DNA of 42,013 nt from JARYMI01 sp037444845. GTDB lineage: Bacteria; Acidobacteriota; Aminicenantia; Aminicenantales; UBA8522. The stretch spans positions 1-42,013 of the forward strand of contig JBBILQ010000018.1 in NCBI GenBank assembly GCA_037444845.1, written 5' to 3'. The notes beneath the pieces were generated by a model. That model saw nothing but the letters and a program-made list of their open reading frames with translations. It was not told where the DNA came from and ran no database searches. Positions 17,009 to 24,183 of the stretch are shown here, in pieces. Both the position numbers and the translations under genes were made by a program. Numbering within the stretch: position 1 is the first letter of the stretch; the number at the start of each line of letters is the position of its first letter.

Positions 17009-17949
17009 GTGAAAAGACGGCCGACCTCTCGACCAACCTTTCGACCGACCTTGGGTTCCTCAGGCTGCGAAACCCGGTCCTGACTGCCAGCGGCACGTTC
17101 GGCTACGGCCTGGAGTTCGCGCCGTTCATCGACTTGGAGCGGCTGGGCGGGATTGTCGTCAAAGGGCTCTATTTCTACCCCCGGCCCGGGAACCCGCCGC
17201 CCCGCCTGGCTGAATCTCCGAGTGGACTTATAAATTCGATCGGTTTACAAGGAATTGGCGTTAAGGCCTTCAGCCAGGAAATCCTGCCTCGGCTCGCCGG
17301 GCTCAGGACGGCTGTCATCGTCAACGTCTGCGGCTCGACTAACGAAGAATACGCCCAGGTCATCGAGTACCTCGACCGGCACGAAGGGATAGCCGCCTAT
17401 GAACTCAACATCTCCTGCCCGAACGTGGAGCAGGACGGGCTCTGTCCCGCTCTCAGCCCCGAAGCCACCCACGCTATCGTCCGGGTGGCCAAGAGGACGA
17501 GCCGGCGGCCTATCATCACCAAGCTCTCTCCAAACGTCACGGACATCGTCTCGATCGCCAAAGCGGCGGAGGAGGCTGGCTCTGACGCGGTCTCGCTCAT
17601 TAACACAGTGCTCGCCATGGCCGTGGACGTGGAGACGCGGCGGCCCCGGCTGGCCAACGTCTTCGGCGGGTTGAGCGGGCCGGCCATAAAGCCCATCGCC
17701 CTTCGCCTTGTCTACCAGGTCGCCTCGCGCCTCAAGATTCCGGTCATCGGCCTTGGAGGCATCGCGAGAGGCCGCGACGCCCTCGAGTTCCTCATCGCCG
17801 GCGCCAGAGCGGTGGAGGTGGGGACAGCCAACCTCGTCGACCCCGAAGCTTCGATCAGGATCATCCAGGAGATGGAAGATTGGTGCGAAGAAAAGGGAAT
17901 AAAAAAAATAGAGGAAATCATCGGCACACTTAAGACGTCCCCAATTTAA
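17005..17949 (+). CDS. pyrD: Dihydroorotate dehydrogenase B, catalytic subunit PyrD
   Basis: FMN-binding TIM-barrel enzyme oxidising dihydroorotate to orotate in pyrimidine synthesis. Class 1B is indicated by the partner PyrK and by the catalytic Cys in ELNISCPN (C138). Other family motifs are NPVLTASGTFGYG, NSIGLQGIGVKAF, PIITKLSPNVTDI, VSLINTVLAMAVD, and the FMN-phosphate loops VIGLGGIARGRDALEFLIAGA and VEVGTANL. The 314-aa length is normal. It is translated in overlap with pyrK (ATGA), and pyrF follows after 9 bp with its own Shine-Dalgarno sequence. Confidence 0.95.
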   Translation: MSEKTADLSTNLSTDLGFLRLRNPVLTASGTFGYGLEFAPFIDLERLGGIVVKGLYFYPRPGNPPPRLAESPSGLINSIGLQGIGVKAFSQEILPRLAGLRTAVIVNVCGSTNEEYAQVIEYLDRHEGIAAYELNISCPNVEQDGLCPALSPEATHAIVRVAKRTSRRPIITKLSPNVTDIVSIAKAAEEAGSDAVSLINTVLAMAVDVETRRPRLANVFGGLSGPAIKPIALRLVYQVASRLKIPVIGLGGIARGRDALEFLIAGARAVEVGTANLVDPEASIRIIQEMEDWCEEKGIKKIEEIIGTLKTSPI

Positions 17950-17958
17950 GGAGAGGGA

Positions 17959-18675
17959 ATGGATATAAGGGAAAGGATAATCATCGCGCTCGACGCGGGA
18001 ACGAAAGAGGAAGCTCTCGCGATAGCCGACCAGGTTGACGAAGCCCGGATCTTCAAGGTCGGGATGGAGCTGTTCACGGCGGAAGGGCCTGTTCTCTTAG
18101 AAGAGCTAACGCACCGGGGCAAAAAGTGTTTTCTCGACCTTAAATATCACGATATCCCCAACACGGTTGCTGGCGCGACGCGCTCGGCCGTCCGGCACGG
18201 CGTGGCCATGGTCACGATTCATGCCTCGGGCGGAAGGGAGATGATGCGCGGGGCAGCGGAAGCGGCTGCTGATGAAGCCGCGAAAACTGGCCGGGCCAGG
18301 CCTCTTCTCTTTGGCGTAACTGTTCTCACGAGCCTCGGAGACAGCGATCTTCTGGATTTGGGCTGCTCCTCGCCTGTCGGCAACCAGGTTCTCAGGTTGG
18401 CCAGCCTAACCAAGGCAGCGAGCCTTGATGGGGTGGTCTCGTCGCCGCAGGAAATCGAGACTATCAAGAAGAAACTGGGAAAAGATTTCTTGGTTGTCAC
18501 TCCCGGCATAAGGCCGGCCTGGGCCGCCTCGCACGACCAGAAGCGCGTTTTGACCCCGGCCGAGGCCGTCCGTCTGGGCGCTGACTATCTGGTCATCGGC
18601 AGGCCCGTCACTGCCGCTCCTTCGCCACGGGAAGCACTCCGGCGCATTCTCGAAGAGATCGAGGCCGGGCTTTGA
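17959..18675 (+). CDS. pyrF: Orotidine-5'-phosphate decarboxylase PyrF
   Basis: Final step of UMP synthesis, decarboxylating OMP. The catalytic D-x-K-xx-D array is complete in FLDLKYHDIPNTV (D60, K62, D65). The N-terminal IIIALD and the C-terminal VTPGIRP and YLVIGRPVTAA phosphate-binding loops are in place. The 238-aa size is typical of group I enzymes. GGAGAGGG lies 7-8 bp before the ATG. It is the third gene of the pyr operon and is convergent with a YIP1 gene 12 bp beyond its stop; I see no T-tailed hairpin between them. Confidence 0.95.
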   Translation: MDIRERIIIALDAGTKEEALAIADQVDEARIFKVGMELFTAEGPVLLEELTHRGKKCFLDLKYHDIPNTVAGATRSAVRHGVAMVTIHASGGREMMRGAAEAAADEAAKTGRARPLLFGVTVLTSLGDSDLLDLGCSSPVGNQVLRLASLTKAASLDGVVSSPQEIETIKKKLGKDFLVVTPGIRPAWAASHDQKRVLTPAEAVRLGADYLVIGRPVTAAPSPREALRRILEEIEAGL

Positions 18676-18687
18676 CTCAGGCCCTAT

Positions 18688-19278
18688 TTAAAACAGGCCC
18701 ACCAGCCCCCGCATGGCGAAGATGGCTCCAAGAACTACGCCCACGATGACCCAGAGCACGATCATCACGACAACGCTGATGACCATGTAGCCGATAACTT
18801 TCTCCTTTGGCGTTCCCATCAGAGGAGTGGTGAACCCTAAGTAGAGGATGTAAATCCCGTAGAGGGTGCCAAGGGCGGCTAAAACGCCTAGCATCGGGAT
18901 GATGTGGAAGATGCCCGCAATCCAGGCAGGTGTCGTGCTGTAAACGGCCAGCTTCATGGCGTTGGGAAGGTTCTGGGCCGAGGAGAAATTCGGCGCCAGG
19001 GCGTTGATGATCATGCCGAAGACGTAGACGATGGCCAGGTTGAAAACGTAAGAAAAAATCAAGTAGAGGATCGCCCTCCCCATCCAGCTTCCGCCGAGGT
19101 AAGGAATCCTGAACCCGACCAGCGCCCAGCCCAAGAACTGAGCCACGACAGGAATGACGGCCAGGATGGCTGCATACGACGTGAAGAGCTCGCGGATGGT
19201 CGTCGGTTCATCCTTGATCTTCAGCCATTCGTCTTTTGGCTTAAGGAGAATCCCTTGAACTCTGGATACGATGTTCAT
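18688..19278 (-). CDS. YIP1-family membrane protein
   Basis: A 196-aa protein with five hydrophobic helices and the YIP1-domain layout. The N-terminal cytoplasmic stretch (VQGILLKPKDEWLKIKDEPTTI) recurs in bacterial YIP1 proteins, and helices follow from residue 33 on. Bacterial members have no settled function; eukaryotic ones act in vesicle traffic. The start at 19278 has AGGAGG about 7 bp upstream and a good promoter-like box at 19302-19330. It is transcribed alone. Confidence 0.8.
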   Translation of the reverse strand: MNIVSRVQGILLKPKDEWLKIKDEPTTIRELFTSYAAILAVIPVVAQFLGWALVGFRIPYLGGSWMGRAILYLIFSYVFNLAIVYVFGMIINALAPNFSSAQNLPNAMKLAVYSTTPAWIAGIFHIIPMLGVLAALGTLYGIYILYLGFTTPLMGTPKEKVIGYMVISVVVMIVLWVIVGVVLGAIFAMRGLVGLF

Positions 19279-19301
19279 GAAGCGCCTCCTTTTTTCCTAA
19301 A

Positions 19302-19330
19302 ACTATATAATTTTTATTCCGTTTAGTCAA
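19302..19330 (-). promoter_or_regulatory. Putative promoter of the YIP1 gene
   Basis: On the minus strand: TTGACT (19330-19325), 17-bp spacer, TATAGT (19307-19302). Each hexamer differs from consensus by one base. Confidence 0.55.
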
Positions 19331-19345
19331 ATGAATCCTCAAGAC

Positions 19346-19506
19346 CCGGATTTGCCGTTAGGAAAACGCTATCCCTGTCATCGCGAGCACCCATTGGGTG
19401 CGTGGCGATCCGACGAAGTCGCCGCGAGCGAAGCGTGGCGGTCTCGATCCCAGCATGATGAGATCCCTCGCCGCGCTCGGGACTATTTTCTAACGGCAAT
19501 TTCTGG
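19346..19506. repeat. Inverted-repeat-bounded intergenic element (about 160 bp)
   Basis: TTGCCGTTAG (19352-19361) is repeated inverted as CTAACGGCAA (19490-19499), and similarity extends a few bases outward on both sides. The interior is rich in palindromes, including GCACCCATTGGGTGC near 19389, and in CGCGAGC/GCGTGGCGATC motifs like those of dispersed repeats in many environmental genomes. No coding capacity is evident. It fills the gap between the YIP1 promoter and tRNA-Cys. Confidence 0.5.
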
Positions 19507-19535
19507 TCAAGATGAATTTTCGAGATGGAAAAAGG

Positions 19536-19611
19536 TGGAGGCGCGGGTCGGACTCGAACCGACGAATCGAGGTTTTGCAGACCTCTCCCTTAGCCTCTTG
19601 GGTACCGCGCC
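19536..19611 (-). tRNA. tRNA-Cys (anticodon GCA)
   Basis: Acceptor stem GGCGCGG (19611-19605) pairs with CCGCGCC (19546-19540). The anticodon arm is GAGGT-CTGCAAA-ACCTC, with GCA at 19578-19576. The T arm contains GGTTCGAGTCC, and CCA is encoded at the 3' end (19538-19536). It lies 74 bp downstream of tRNA-Gly on the same strand and is probably co-transcribed with it. Confidence 0.95.
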
Positions 19612-19685
19612 GCAATCGTCATTTATCTTGAGCGGGGATGATCCTCCGGCAAGGACCGTCTCCTAACGCTCTCAAACGCCGTCCG

Positions 19686-19760
19686 TGGAGCGGGCGATGG
19701 GACTTGAACCCACGACCTTCTGCTTGGCAAGCAGACGTTCTACCCCTGAACTACGCCCGC
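19686..19760 (-). tRNA. tRNA-Gly (anticodon GCC)
   Basis: Acceptor stem GCGGGCG (19760-19754) pairs with CGCCCGC (19696-19690). The anticodon arm is TCTGC-TTGCCAA-GCAGA, with GCC at 19728-19726. The T arm is GTGGG-TTCAAGT-CCCAT, and CCA is encoded. All stems pair fully over 75 nt. Confidence 0.95.
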
Positions 19761-19790
19761 CTCCGCAGGATTGAATTCAATTCCTCGATT

Positions 19791-19819
19791 AAGCTAACAG
19801 AAAGCCCATTTTCTGTCAA
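19791..19819 (-). promoter_or_regulatory. Putative promoter of the tRNA-Gly/tRNA-Cys pair
   Basis: On the minus strand: TTGACA (19819-19814), 17-bp spacer, TAGCTT (19796-19791) preceded by an extended -10 TG. This places the transcript start roughly 24 bp before tRNA-Gly. The -10 hexamer is weak. Confidence 0.4.
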
Positions 19820-19832
19820 TATGACTGAGATG

Positions 19833-20048
19833 CCCAAAATTGATAGCATCACCCGACGGGTCCTGTCGTGGTTCACCCCCGGCGCCCCCTCGCGGACGAT
19901 TTTGTTTATTATCAAGGCCGTAGGCATCAAACGCTCGGGTCGGCGGGGGGCCCCCGAACCACGCCACCCATCGGGTGTCGTTTTATCGCGCTGATTTTGA
20001 AGAAGCGCAGGCCCTTTCGCTGCAAAAGAAGTTTCTATCAATTTTGGG
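19833..20048. repeat. 216-bp element bounded by 14-bp perfect inverted repeats
   Basis: CCCAAAATTGATAG (19833-19846) occurs exactly inverted as CTATCAATTTTGGG (20035-20048). The interior holds the palindromic GGGGGCCCCC near 19951 and a 21-bp stretch (19949-19969) that recurs inverted at 41932-41952. No gene is seen here; the whole gap 19761-20202 between tRNA-Gly and the next gene otherwise contains only the tRNA promoter. Confidence 0.5.
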
Positions 20049-20202
20049 AGATGGAAGTCAGCATCTCTGTTTATGTGATGCGATTGGGCGCAGGAAGACG
20101 CCGTTGGCCCCTGTGCCCTTCGTTAAGATCACATAGTTAGAGATGAATCCAATATGGAATGGCAGCGAGCGTTGAGAAAAAGCAGGAACAGGAAGCCGGT
20201 TC

Positions 20203-21006
20203 TTACTTAGCCTGGACCTGGAGTCCTTTGCGGATGGAATCGCTCGCCGAAAGAACCTTGACCGTGGCCGTGGTGGGACGCGTATCGATGACGACCAGGT
20301 TTCCGATGGCCATTCTCGGCAGGCCCTCGCGCTCCTGCTTGTAGATAGTCATCTGCTGGCCGACCATGACGCCGCTTGACTCGCCGATGTCGATGAGGCC
20401 CCAATGACCCGGGCCGATCTGGTTGTAATCGTTCTGAAGGTAGATGATCGTGCCGACGACTCCCGGCGCTGCTTCGGAGAAGGTTTCGTAACCCAGGTCC
20501 TTCCCTAACAGGCTTTCTTTCTCTTCGAACGGGACGAGAAAGTCCCCGACCATCACCCGGCCGCAGGCTTTCTCAATTCTGACAACACCTCTTCTGTCTT
20601 CGAGAAAAACGATGTGGGCTCTTCCGTGCTTTAAAGCCAGGGAACCATACTCCCCAAGGCTCTGGCCGATGTCGATGACGATGAACACCTGGCCGATCTC
20701 CAGGCCGTCGTTTTTCCCCTTGTTGATGAAGCACAGGTCGTTGTCGCTCAGCAGAATCTTCTCCTCGCCCTTCTCAGCGGCGACAATCCTCAGGTCGGGA
20801 AGTTCCCCCTGATGGGCATAAAAAGAGCAGTAGAGGTCGGTCTCCGAGATGAGCGGGTAGGCGTCCCGGTAGATCTTGGCCCTCTCAATCTGATGCCGGG
20901 CCTCCTGGTCGCTTGAGTTGGTCAGGGCCAGCGCCGGCATGACAGTTAGCATCAGGCCAGCCGCAGCTATGCATAGAGCCTGGATTCCTGGGGATGGTTT
21001 TCTCAT
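20203..21006 (-). CDS. Secreted protein of unknown function
   Basis: A 267-aa protein with a clear signal peptide (ALCIAAAGLMLTVMPALA, cleavage near residue 28). The mature part has no family I can name with confidence. Short beta-rich blocks of the form GLEIGQVFIVI, VMVGDFLVPF and GVMVGQQMTIY, each followed by a strand such as GNLVVIDTRPTTATVKVL, resemble the repeated folds at the C-terminus of FlgT-like or LysM-associated envelope proteins. The start ATG 21006 has AGGAG 6 bp upstream. The promoter matches consensus exactly (21048-21076), implying strong expression. It is divergent from the HU gene. An envelope structural role is plausible but unproven. Confidence 0.75.
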   Translation of the reverse strand: MRKPSPGIQALCIAAAGLMLTVMPALALTNSSDQEARHQIERAKIYRDAYPLISETDLYCSFYAHQGELPDLRIVAAEKGEEKILLSDNDLCFINKGKNDGLEIGQVFIVIDIGQSLGEYGSLALKHGRAHIVFLEDRRGVVRIEKACGRVMVGDFLVPFEEKESLLGKDLGYETFSEAAPGVVGTIIYLQNDYNQIGPGHWGLIDIGESSGVMVGQQMTIYKQEREGLPRMAIGNLVVIDTRPTTATVKVLSASDSIRKGLQVQAK

Positions 21007-21047
21007 TTTGGCTCCTTTTTATTAATCTTGCTTTTTCCTTTTTTTCC

Positions 21048-21076
21048 ATTATAAGCAGCGGTATGGGGGCTGTCAA
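21048..21076 (-). promoter_or_regulatory. Exact-consensus sigma-70-type promoter
   Basis: On the minus strand: TTGACA (21076-21071), 17-bp spacer, TATAAT (21053-21048), 12 of 12 hexamer bases at optimal spacing. It drives the secreted protein gene that starts at 21006. Confidence 0.75.
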
Positions 21077-21096
21077 TACAGAATTGACTTTCTGAC

Positions 21097-21125
21097 TTGA
21101 CAGCTTCCCCTCTTCTTTTTAACAT
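21097..21125 (+). promoter_or_regulatory. Putative promoter of the HU gene
   Basis: TTGACA (21097-21102), 17-bp spacer, TAACAT (21120-21125). It lies about 20 bp from the divergent promoter of the secreted protein, so the two may compete or share regulation. Confidence 0.5.
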
Positions 21126-21180
21126 AACATTAAGAGAGATATTCGTTAATTTAGTCGCAACAGGGAGAAGGAGGTTTGAA

Positions 21181-21450
21181 ATGAACAAAAAAGAAATCAT
21201 TATGCAGATGGCCAAAGACGCCGGGATTACGGCTTTCCAGGCAGCCAAAGCTTTCTCGACGATGATGGAGGGGGTCAAGAACTCGTTAAGAAGGGGAGAA
21301 AAAGTGACCTTTTCCGGGTTCGGAAGCTTCGAGGTCAAGGAAAGAAAGGCCCGGAAAGGCAGAAACCCGAAGACCGGCGCAGAGGTGGCGATCCCGCCGA
21401 GAAAACGGGTCAAGTTCAACCCGAGCAAGGGGTTCAAGAATTCCCTCTGA
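21181..21450 (+). CDS. HU/IHF-family DNA-binding protein
   Basis: An 89-aa histone-like protein that bends and compacts DNA as a dimer. It has the N-terminal helix pair (MNKKEIIMQMAKDAGITAFQAAKAF), the signature GFGSFEVKERKARKGRNPKTG containing the family's conserved DNA-arm residues, and the C-terminal helix start PPRKRVKFNPSKGFK. ATG 21181 is fixed by AAGGAGG 6-7 bp upstream; the upstream in-frame extension has no support. The RNPKTG motif with a Pro at the arm tip is standard. HU or IHF subunit cannot be separated by eye, but HU is more likely. Confidence 0.95.
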   Translation: MNKKEIIMQMAKDAGITAFQAAKAFSTMMEGVKNSLRRGEKVTFSGFGSFEVKERKARKGRNPKTGAEVAIPPRKRVKFNPSKGFKNSL

Positions 21451-21464
21451 TTGCCGATAAAGGA

Positions 21465-21494
21465 TTGGACAAGCCGGCGTTAATCCACTAAAAT
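21465..21494 (+). promoter_or_regulatory. Possible promoter of the ddl-ruvX-mltG operon
   Basis: TTGGAC (21465-21470), 18-bp spacer, TAAAAT (21489-21494). The expected start near 21501 is only about 12 bp before the TTG start codon, which also lacks a Shine-Dalgarno sequence, so a near-leaderless message is possible. Confidence 0.35.
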
Positions 21495-21512
21495 ATTTTT
21501 TCTCAAATTCAG

Positions 21513-22586
21513 TTGAAGAAGAAAAAAACAACGGTTGCTCTTCTCTTCGGCGGCCGCTCCGCCGAGCACGAAATCTCTCTCATCTCAGCCTCGGCCATCT
21601 ATAAAAAAATCGACAGGAGAAAGCACGTTGTCGTCTGTCTCTACATCTCCAGGCAAGGAGCGTGGAAAAAAGTGCCTTCGCCCCTCCTCCCCGCCGCCAA
21701 GCTTGACTCAGCCGGCCACGCCTCTTCCTTTCTTCCCTGGGCAATAGAGAAACTCCAATCCCATGTTCAAGCCGACATCTATTTTCCCGTCCTCCACGGG
21801 CCGTACGGTGAGGACGGGAGCATCCAGGGCCTCCTAGAGATGGCCGACGTGCCCTATGTGGGAGCGGGAGTGCTGGCCTCGGCGGCAGGGATGGACAAAG
21901 TCGTCATGAAAGCACTCTTCGCCTCCGCAGGCGTTCCCGTCGTCAAACACAGAGCATTCACTGACACCGACTGGGCAAAACACCAGAAATCCGTTCTCTC
22001 TCTCCTCAGGCAAGAATTTTCCCTGCCTTTTTTCGTTAAACCCGCCAACCTCGGGTCGAGCGTCGGCATCAGCAAAGTCAAGGCCTGGGAAGAAGCAGCC
22101 CTGGCGCTCCGGAGGGCATTCCGCTATGACCGGAAGATTCTGGTCGAGGCGGGAATCAGCGGCCGGGAAATCGAATGCAGCGTGTTAGGCAATGATTGTC
22201 CCCGCGCTTCCGTGCCCGGAGAAGTCATCCCCTTCAGGGAATTCTACGATTACCGCGACAAATACCTGGAAGGGAAAACCCGATTCCTCATTCCTGCGCC
22301 GCTTCCATCAAGCAAAACCAGGGAAGTCCAGCGCCTTGCTGTGGCCGCTTATAAGGCGGTCGGGTGCGAGGGCATGGCCAGGATTGACTTTTTCTTAGAG
22401 GAAAGGACCGGTCAAATCTACGTCAACGAAATCAACACCATCCCCGGGTTCACTGAAATCAGCATGTACCCGAAGCTCTGGGAAGCGAGCGGCGTCCCCT
22501 TCGCTCGCCTCGTCGAAGAACTCATCCGCCTGGGTTTTGAACGGCACAGGAAGAAGAAAAGATGCCTGGAAAGGTTGCCCCGATGA
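21513..22586 (+). CDS. ddl: D-alanine--D-alanine ligase
   Basis: ATP-grasp ligase making the D-Ala-D-Ala dipeptide for peptidoglycan. N-terminal VALLFGGRSAEHEISLISA and the VLHGPYGEDGSIQGLLEM loop are diagnostic. GMDKVVMKALFASAGVPV opens the ATP-grasp part, FFVKPANLGSSVGI is the nucleotide loop, and VNEINTIPGFTEISMYPKLWEASG holds the Mg and substrate residues. At 357 aa it matches the longer DdlA/VanA-like subgroup. The start appears to be TTG 21513 with no clear ribosome-binding site; no ATG lies close before the conserved region. The ruvX start overlaps its stop. Confidence 0.93.
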   Translation: MKKKKTTVALLFGGRSAEHEISLISASAIYKKIDRRKHVVVCLYISRQGAWKKVPSPLLPAAKLDSAGHASSFLPWAIEKLQSHVQADIYFPVLHGPYGEDGSIQGLLEMADVPYVGAGVLASAAGMDKVVMKALFASAGVPVVKHRAFTDTDWAKHQKSVLSLLRQEFSLPFFVKPANLGSSVGISKVKAWEEAALALRRAFRYDRKILVEAGISGREIECSVLGNDCPRASVPGEVIPFREFYDYRDKYLEGKTRFLIPAPLPSSKTREVQRLAVAAYKAVGCEGMARIDFFLEERTGQIYVNEINTIPGFTEISMYPKLWEASGVPFARLVEELIRLGFERHRKKKRCLERLPR

Positions 22587-23020
22587 GAATCCTCGGCCTC
22601 GACTACGGCGACCGCCACATCGGCCTCGCTCTGAGTGATCCTTTAGGGCTAACAGCCCAGCCGCTTGGCCAGATAACCCTGGCCGGCGAGGCTGAAGACA
22701 AGAGGTTCTTTTCGGACCTCGTCCGAAAACATGAGGTCAAAGAGATCGTGGTCGGGCTGCCGCTTCGAATGGACGGAAGCTCAGGAACAAGGGCCGAGAA
22801 GACCCGGAAGTTTGTCTTCTGGCTGGAAAAGGCTCTGGGCCTGCCAATCAGCCTCTGGGACGAACGCCTGACAACCCAGCAGGCTGCCGGCATCATGAAA
22901 GAACAAAAACTGCGCTGGAAGAAAAAAAGAAGGGTGGAGCATCAAATCTCAGCCACTCTTATCCTCCAGAGCTATCTCGACCACCGCCGCCGCGACTGCC
23001 ATGTTCCTCAGGATCGTTAA
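22583..23020 (+). CDS. ruvX: Putative Holliday-junction resolvase RuvX (YqgF family)
   Basis: A 145-aa RNase H-fold protein of the YqgF family, linked to pre-16S rRNA processing and recombination. MRILGLDYGDRHIGLALSD contains the first catalytic Asp. VVGLPLRMDGSSGTRAEK with the second acidic region, and LWDERLTTQQA, follow. The last catalytic position, usually Asp in a VDxxAAxxIL context, reads VEHQISATLIL here, so an Asp seems replaced or shifted. ATG 22583 overlaps the ddl stop by ATGA and gives the usual N-terminus; ATG 22562 is an alternative with a better-spaced AGGAAG. The 3' end overlaps mltG by 20 bp. Confidence 0.88.
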   Translation: MRILGLDYGDRHIGLALSDPLGLTAQPLGQITLAGEAEDKRFFSDLVRKHEVKEIVVGLPLRMDGSSGTRAEKTRKFVFWLEKALGLPISLWDERLTTQQAAGIMKEQKLRWKKKRRVEHQISATLILQSYLDHRRRDCHVPQDR

Positions 23021-24011
23021 GGCCGGGTTTGGCCTCTCCCTTGTCCTCCTGTTAGTCGGGGTCGTCTGGCTGGTCCGCGATCTCTACGAGCCGCGGACGC
23101 TTCCCGGCCAGAGTGTTTTCTTCGACGTGGAGAAAGGAGCGGGGACGAAGGCCGTGGCCCGAAGGCTTGACGAAAGGGGTCTCATCAGGTCTGATCTTTC
23201 TTTTTTAGCCGCCTACCAGCTTTTTTTCGCTCCGCGCAAGATCAAAGCGGGTGAATACGCCTTCTCCTCGCCAGTCCGCGTCAAAGACATCCTCGAGGAC
23301 CTGGTTTCGGGAAAAATCCACCTCCGCGCCGTCACCATTCCCGAGGGCCTGACGGCCAGAGAAATCGCCCCCCTCCTCGGCCCTTTTCTGGCTGACGGGG
23401 AGGAAGGATTCATGGCCACTTTCCAAAACCCTGCGGCCATCGCGCCTTTTGACCCCGAAGCCGCGGACCTCGAGGGCTATCTTTTCCCCGAAACGTACTC
23501 CTTCCCCAAGGGAGTGGCGTCGGAAGAGGCCGTCCGCTCGATGGTCGGCCAGTTCAATCATGTGTTCGGCGTATCATGGAGGGAGAGGGCCCGCTCGATG
23601 GGCTTGAGCGTGCGCGAGGCAGTCACCTTGGCCTCGCTCGTGGAAAAAGAGGCATCAATCCCGGCCGAAAGGCCGCTCGTCTCGGCGGTCTTTCACAACC
23701 GGCTGCGGCTCGGGATGAAGTTGGACTGCGACCCGACCATCATCTATGCGCTCAAGAAAAAAGGGATATTCGACGGCAACTTGAGAAAGAAAGACATGGC
23801 CCTCGATTCTCCCTATAACACCTACCGCCATGCCGGGCTTCCCCCCGGCCCCATCTGCAACCCGGGGAAGGAGTCGCTCGAAGCGGCCCTCTTCCCCTCG
23901 GATGAAGGCTACCTCTACTTCGTCTCCAGGAACGACGGCAGCCATCACTTCAGCCGTACGTTCGCCGAGCATCAGGCCGCTGTCAGGAGGTTCCAGAAGA
24001 GGGGCTCCTGA
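23001..24011 (+). CDS. mltG: Endolytic murein transglycosylase MltG
   Basis: Inner-membrane lytic transglycosylase (YceG family) that cuts nascent glycan strands and sets their length. There is a single N-terminal transmembrane helix (AGFGLSLVLLLVGVVWLV). A LysM-like segment follows (VEKGAGTKAVARRLDERGLI), then the YceG domain with GYLFPETYSFP and ASLVEKEASIPAERPLVSAVFHNRL, which holds the catalytic Glu near residue 217. DSPYNTYRHAGLPPGPICNPG is diagnostic. The 336-aa length is typical. It overlaps ruvX by 20 bp, and a ruvX-mltG neighbourhood is common in bacteria. A promoter-like box for the next gene begins 39 bp after the stop. Confidence 0.94.
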   Translation: MFLRIVKAGFGLSLVLLLVGVVWLVRDLYEPRTLPGQSVFFDVEKGAGTKAVARRLDERGLIRSDLSFLAAYQLFFAPRKIKAGEYAFSSPVRVKDILEDLVSGKIHLRAVTIPEGLTAREIAPLLGPFLADGEEGFMATFQNPAAIAPFDPEAADLEGYLFPETYSFPKGVASEEAVRSMVGQFNHVFGVSWRERARSMGLSVREAVTLASLVEKEASIPAERPLVSAVFHNRLRLGMKLDCDPTIIYALKKKGIFDGNLRKKDMALDSPYNTYRHAGLPPGPICNPGKESLEAALFPSDEGYLYFVSRNDGSHHFSRTFAEHQAAVRRFQKRGS

Positions 24012-24050
24012 ATTGGCGATAACGTTACCCGACGGGCGGCACGGTGGCGC

Positions 24051-24078
24051 TTGAAAAAATATTTTTTTTTGTTATAGT
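24051..24078 (+). promoter_or_regulatory. Putative promoter of the 24184-25278 gene
   Basis: TTGAAA (24051-24056), 16-bp spacer that is mostly A/T, TATAGT (24073-24078). The leader to ATG 24184 is about 100 bp, with AAGGAGG at 24173-24179 as ribosome-binding site. Confidence 0.45.
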
Positions 24079-24183
24079 AATGACTTAGTTGATTCCGGAA
24101 AAGCCGATCGAGAGAGATTCAGACAGAAACACGAAACCCCCTGACAAATCTCCCTTGGCCGCTTCAAGGAATAAGGAGGATGC

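Noticed and set aside
19331..19666. Open frame of 111 codons on (+)
   Set aside because: It runs through an inverted-repeat element and antisense through tRNA-Cys; there is no ribosome-binding site or protein-like composition.
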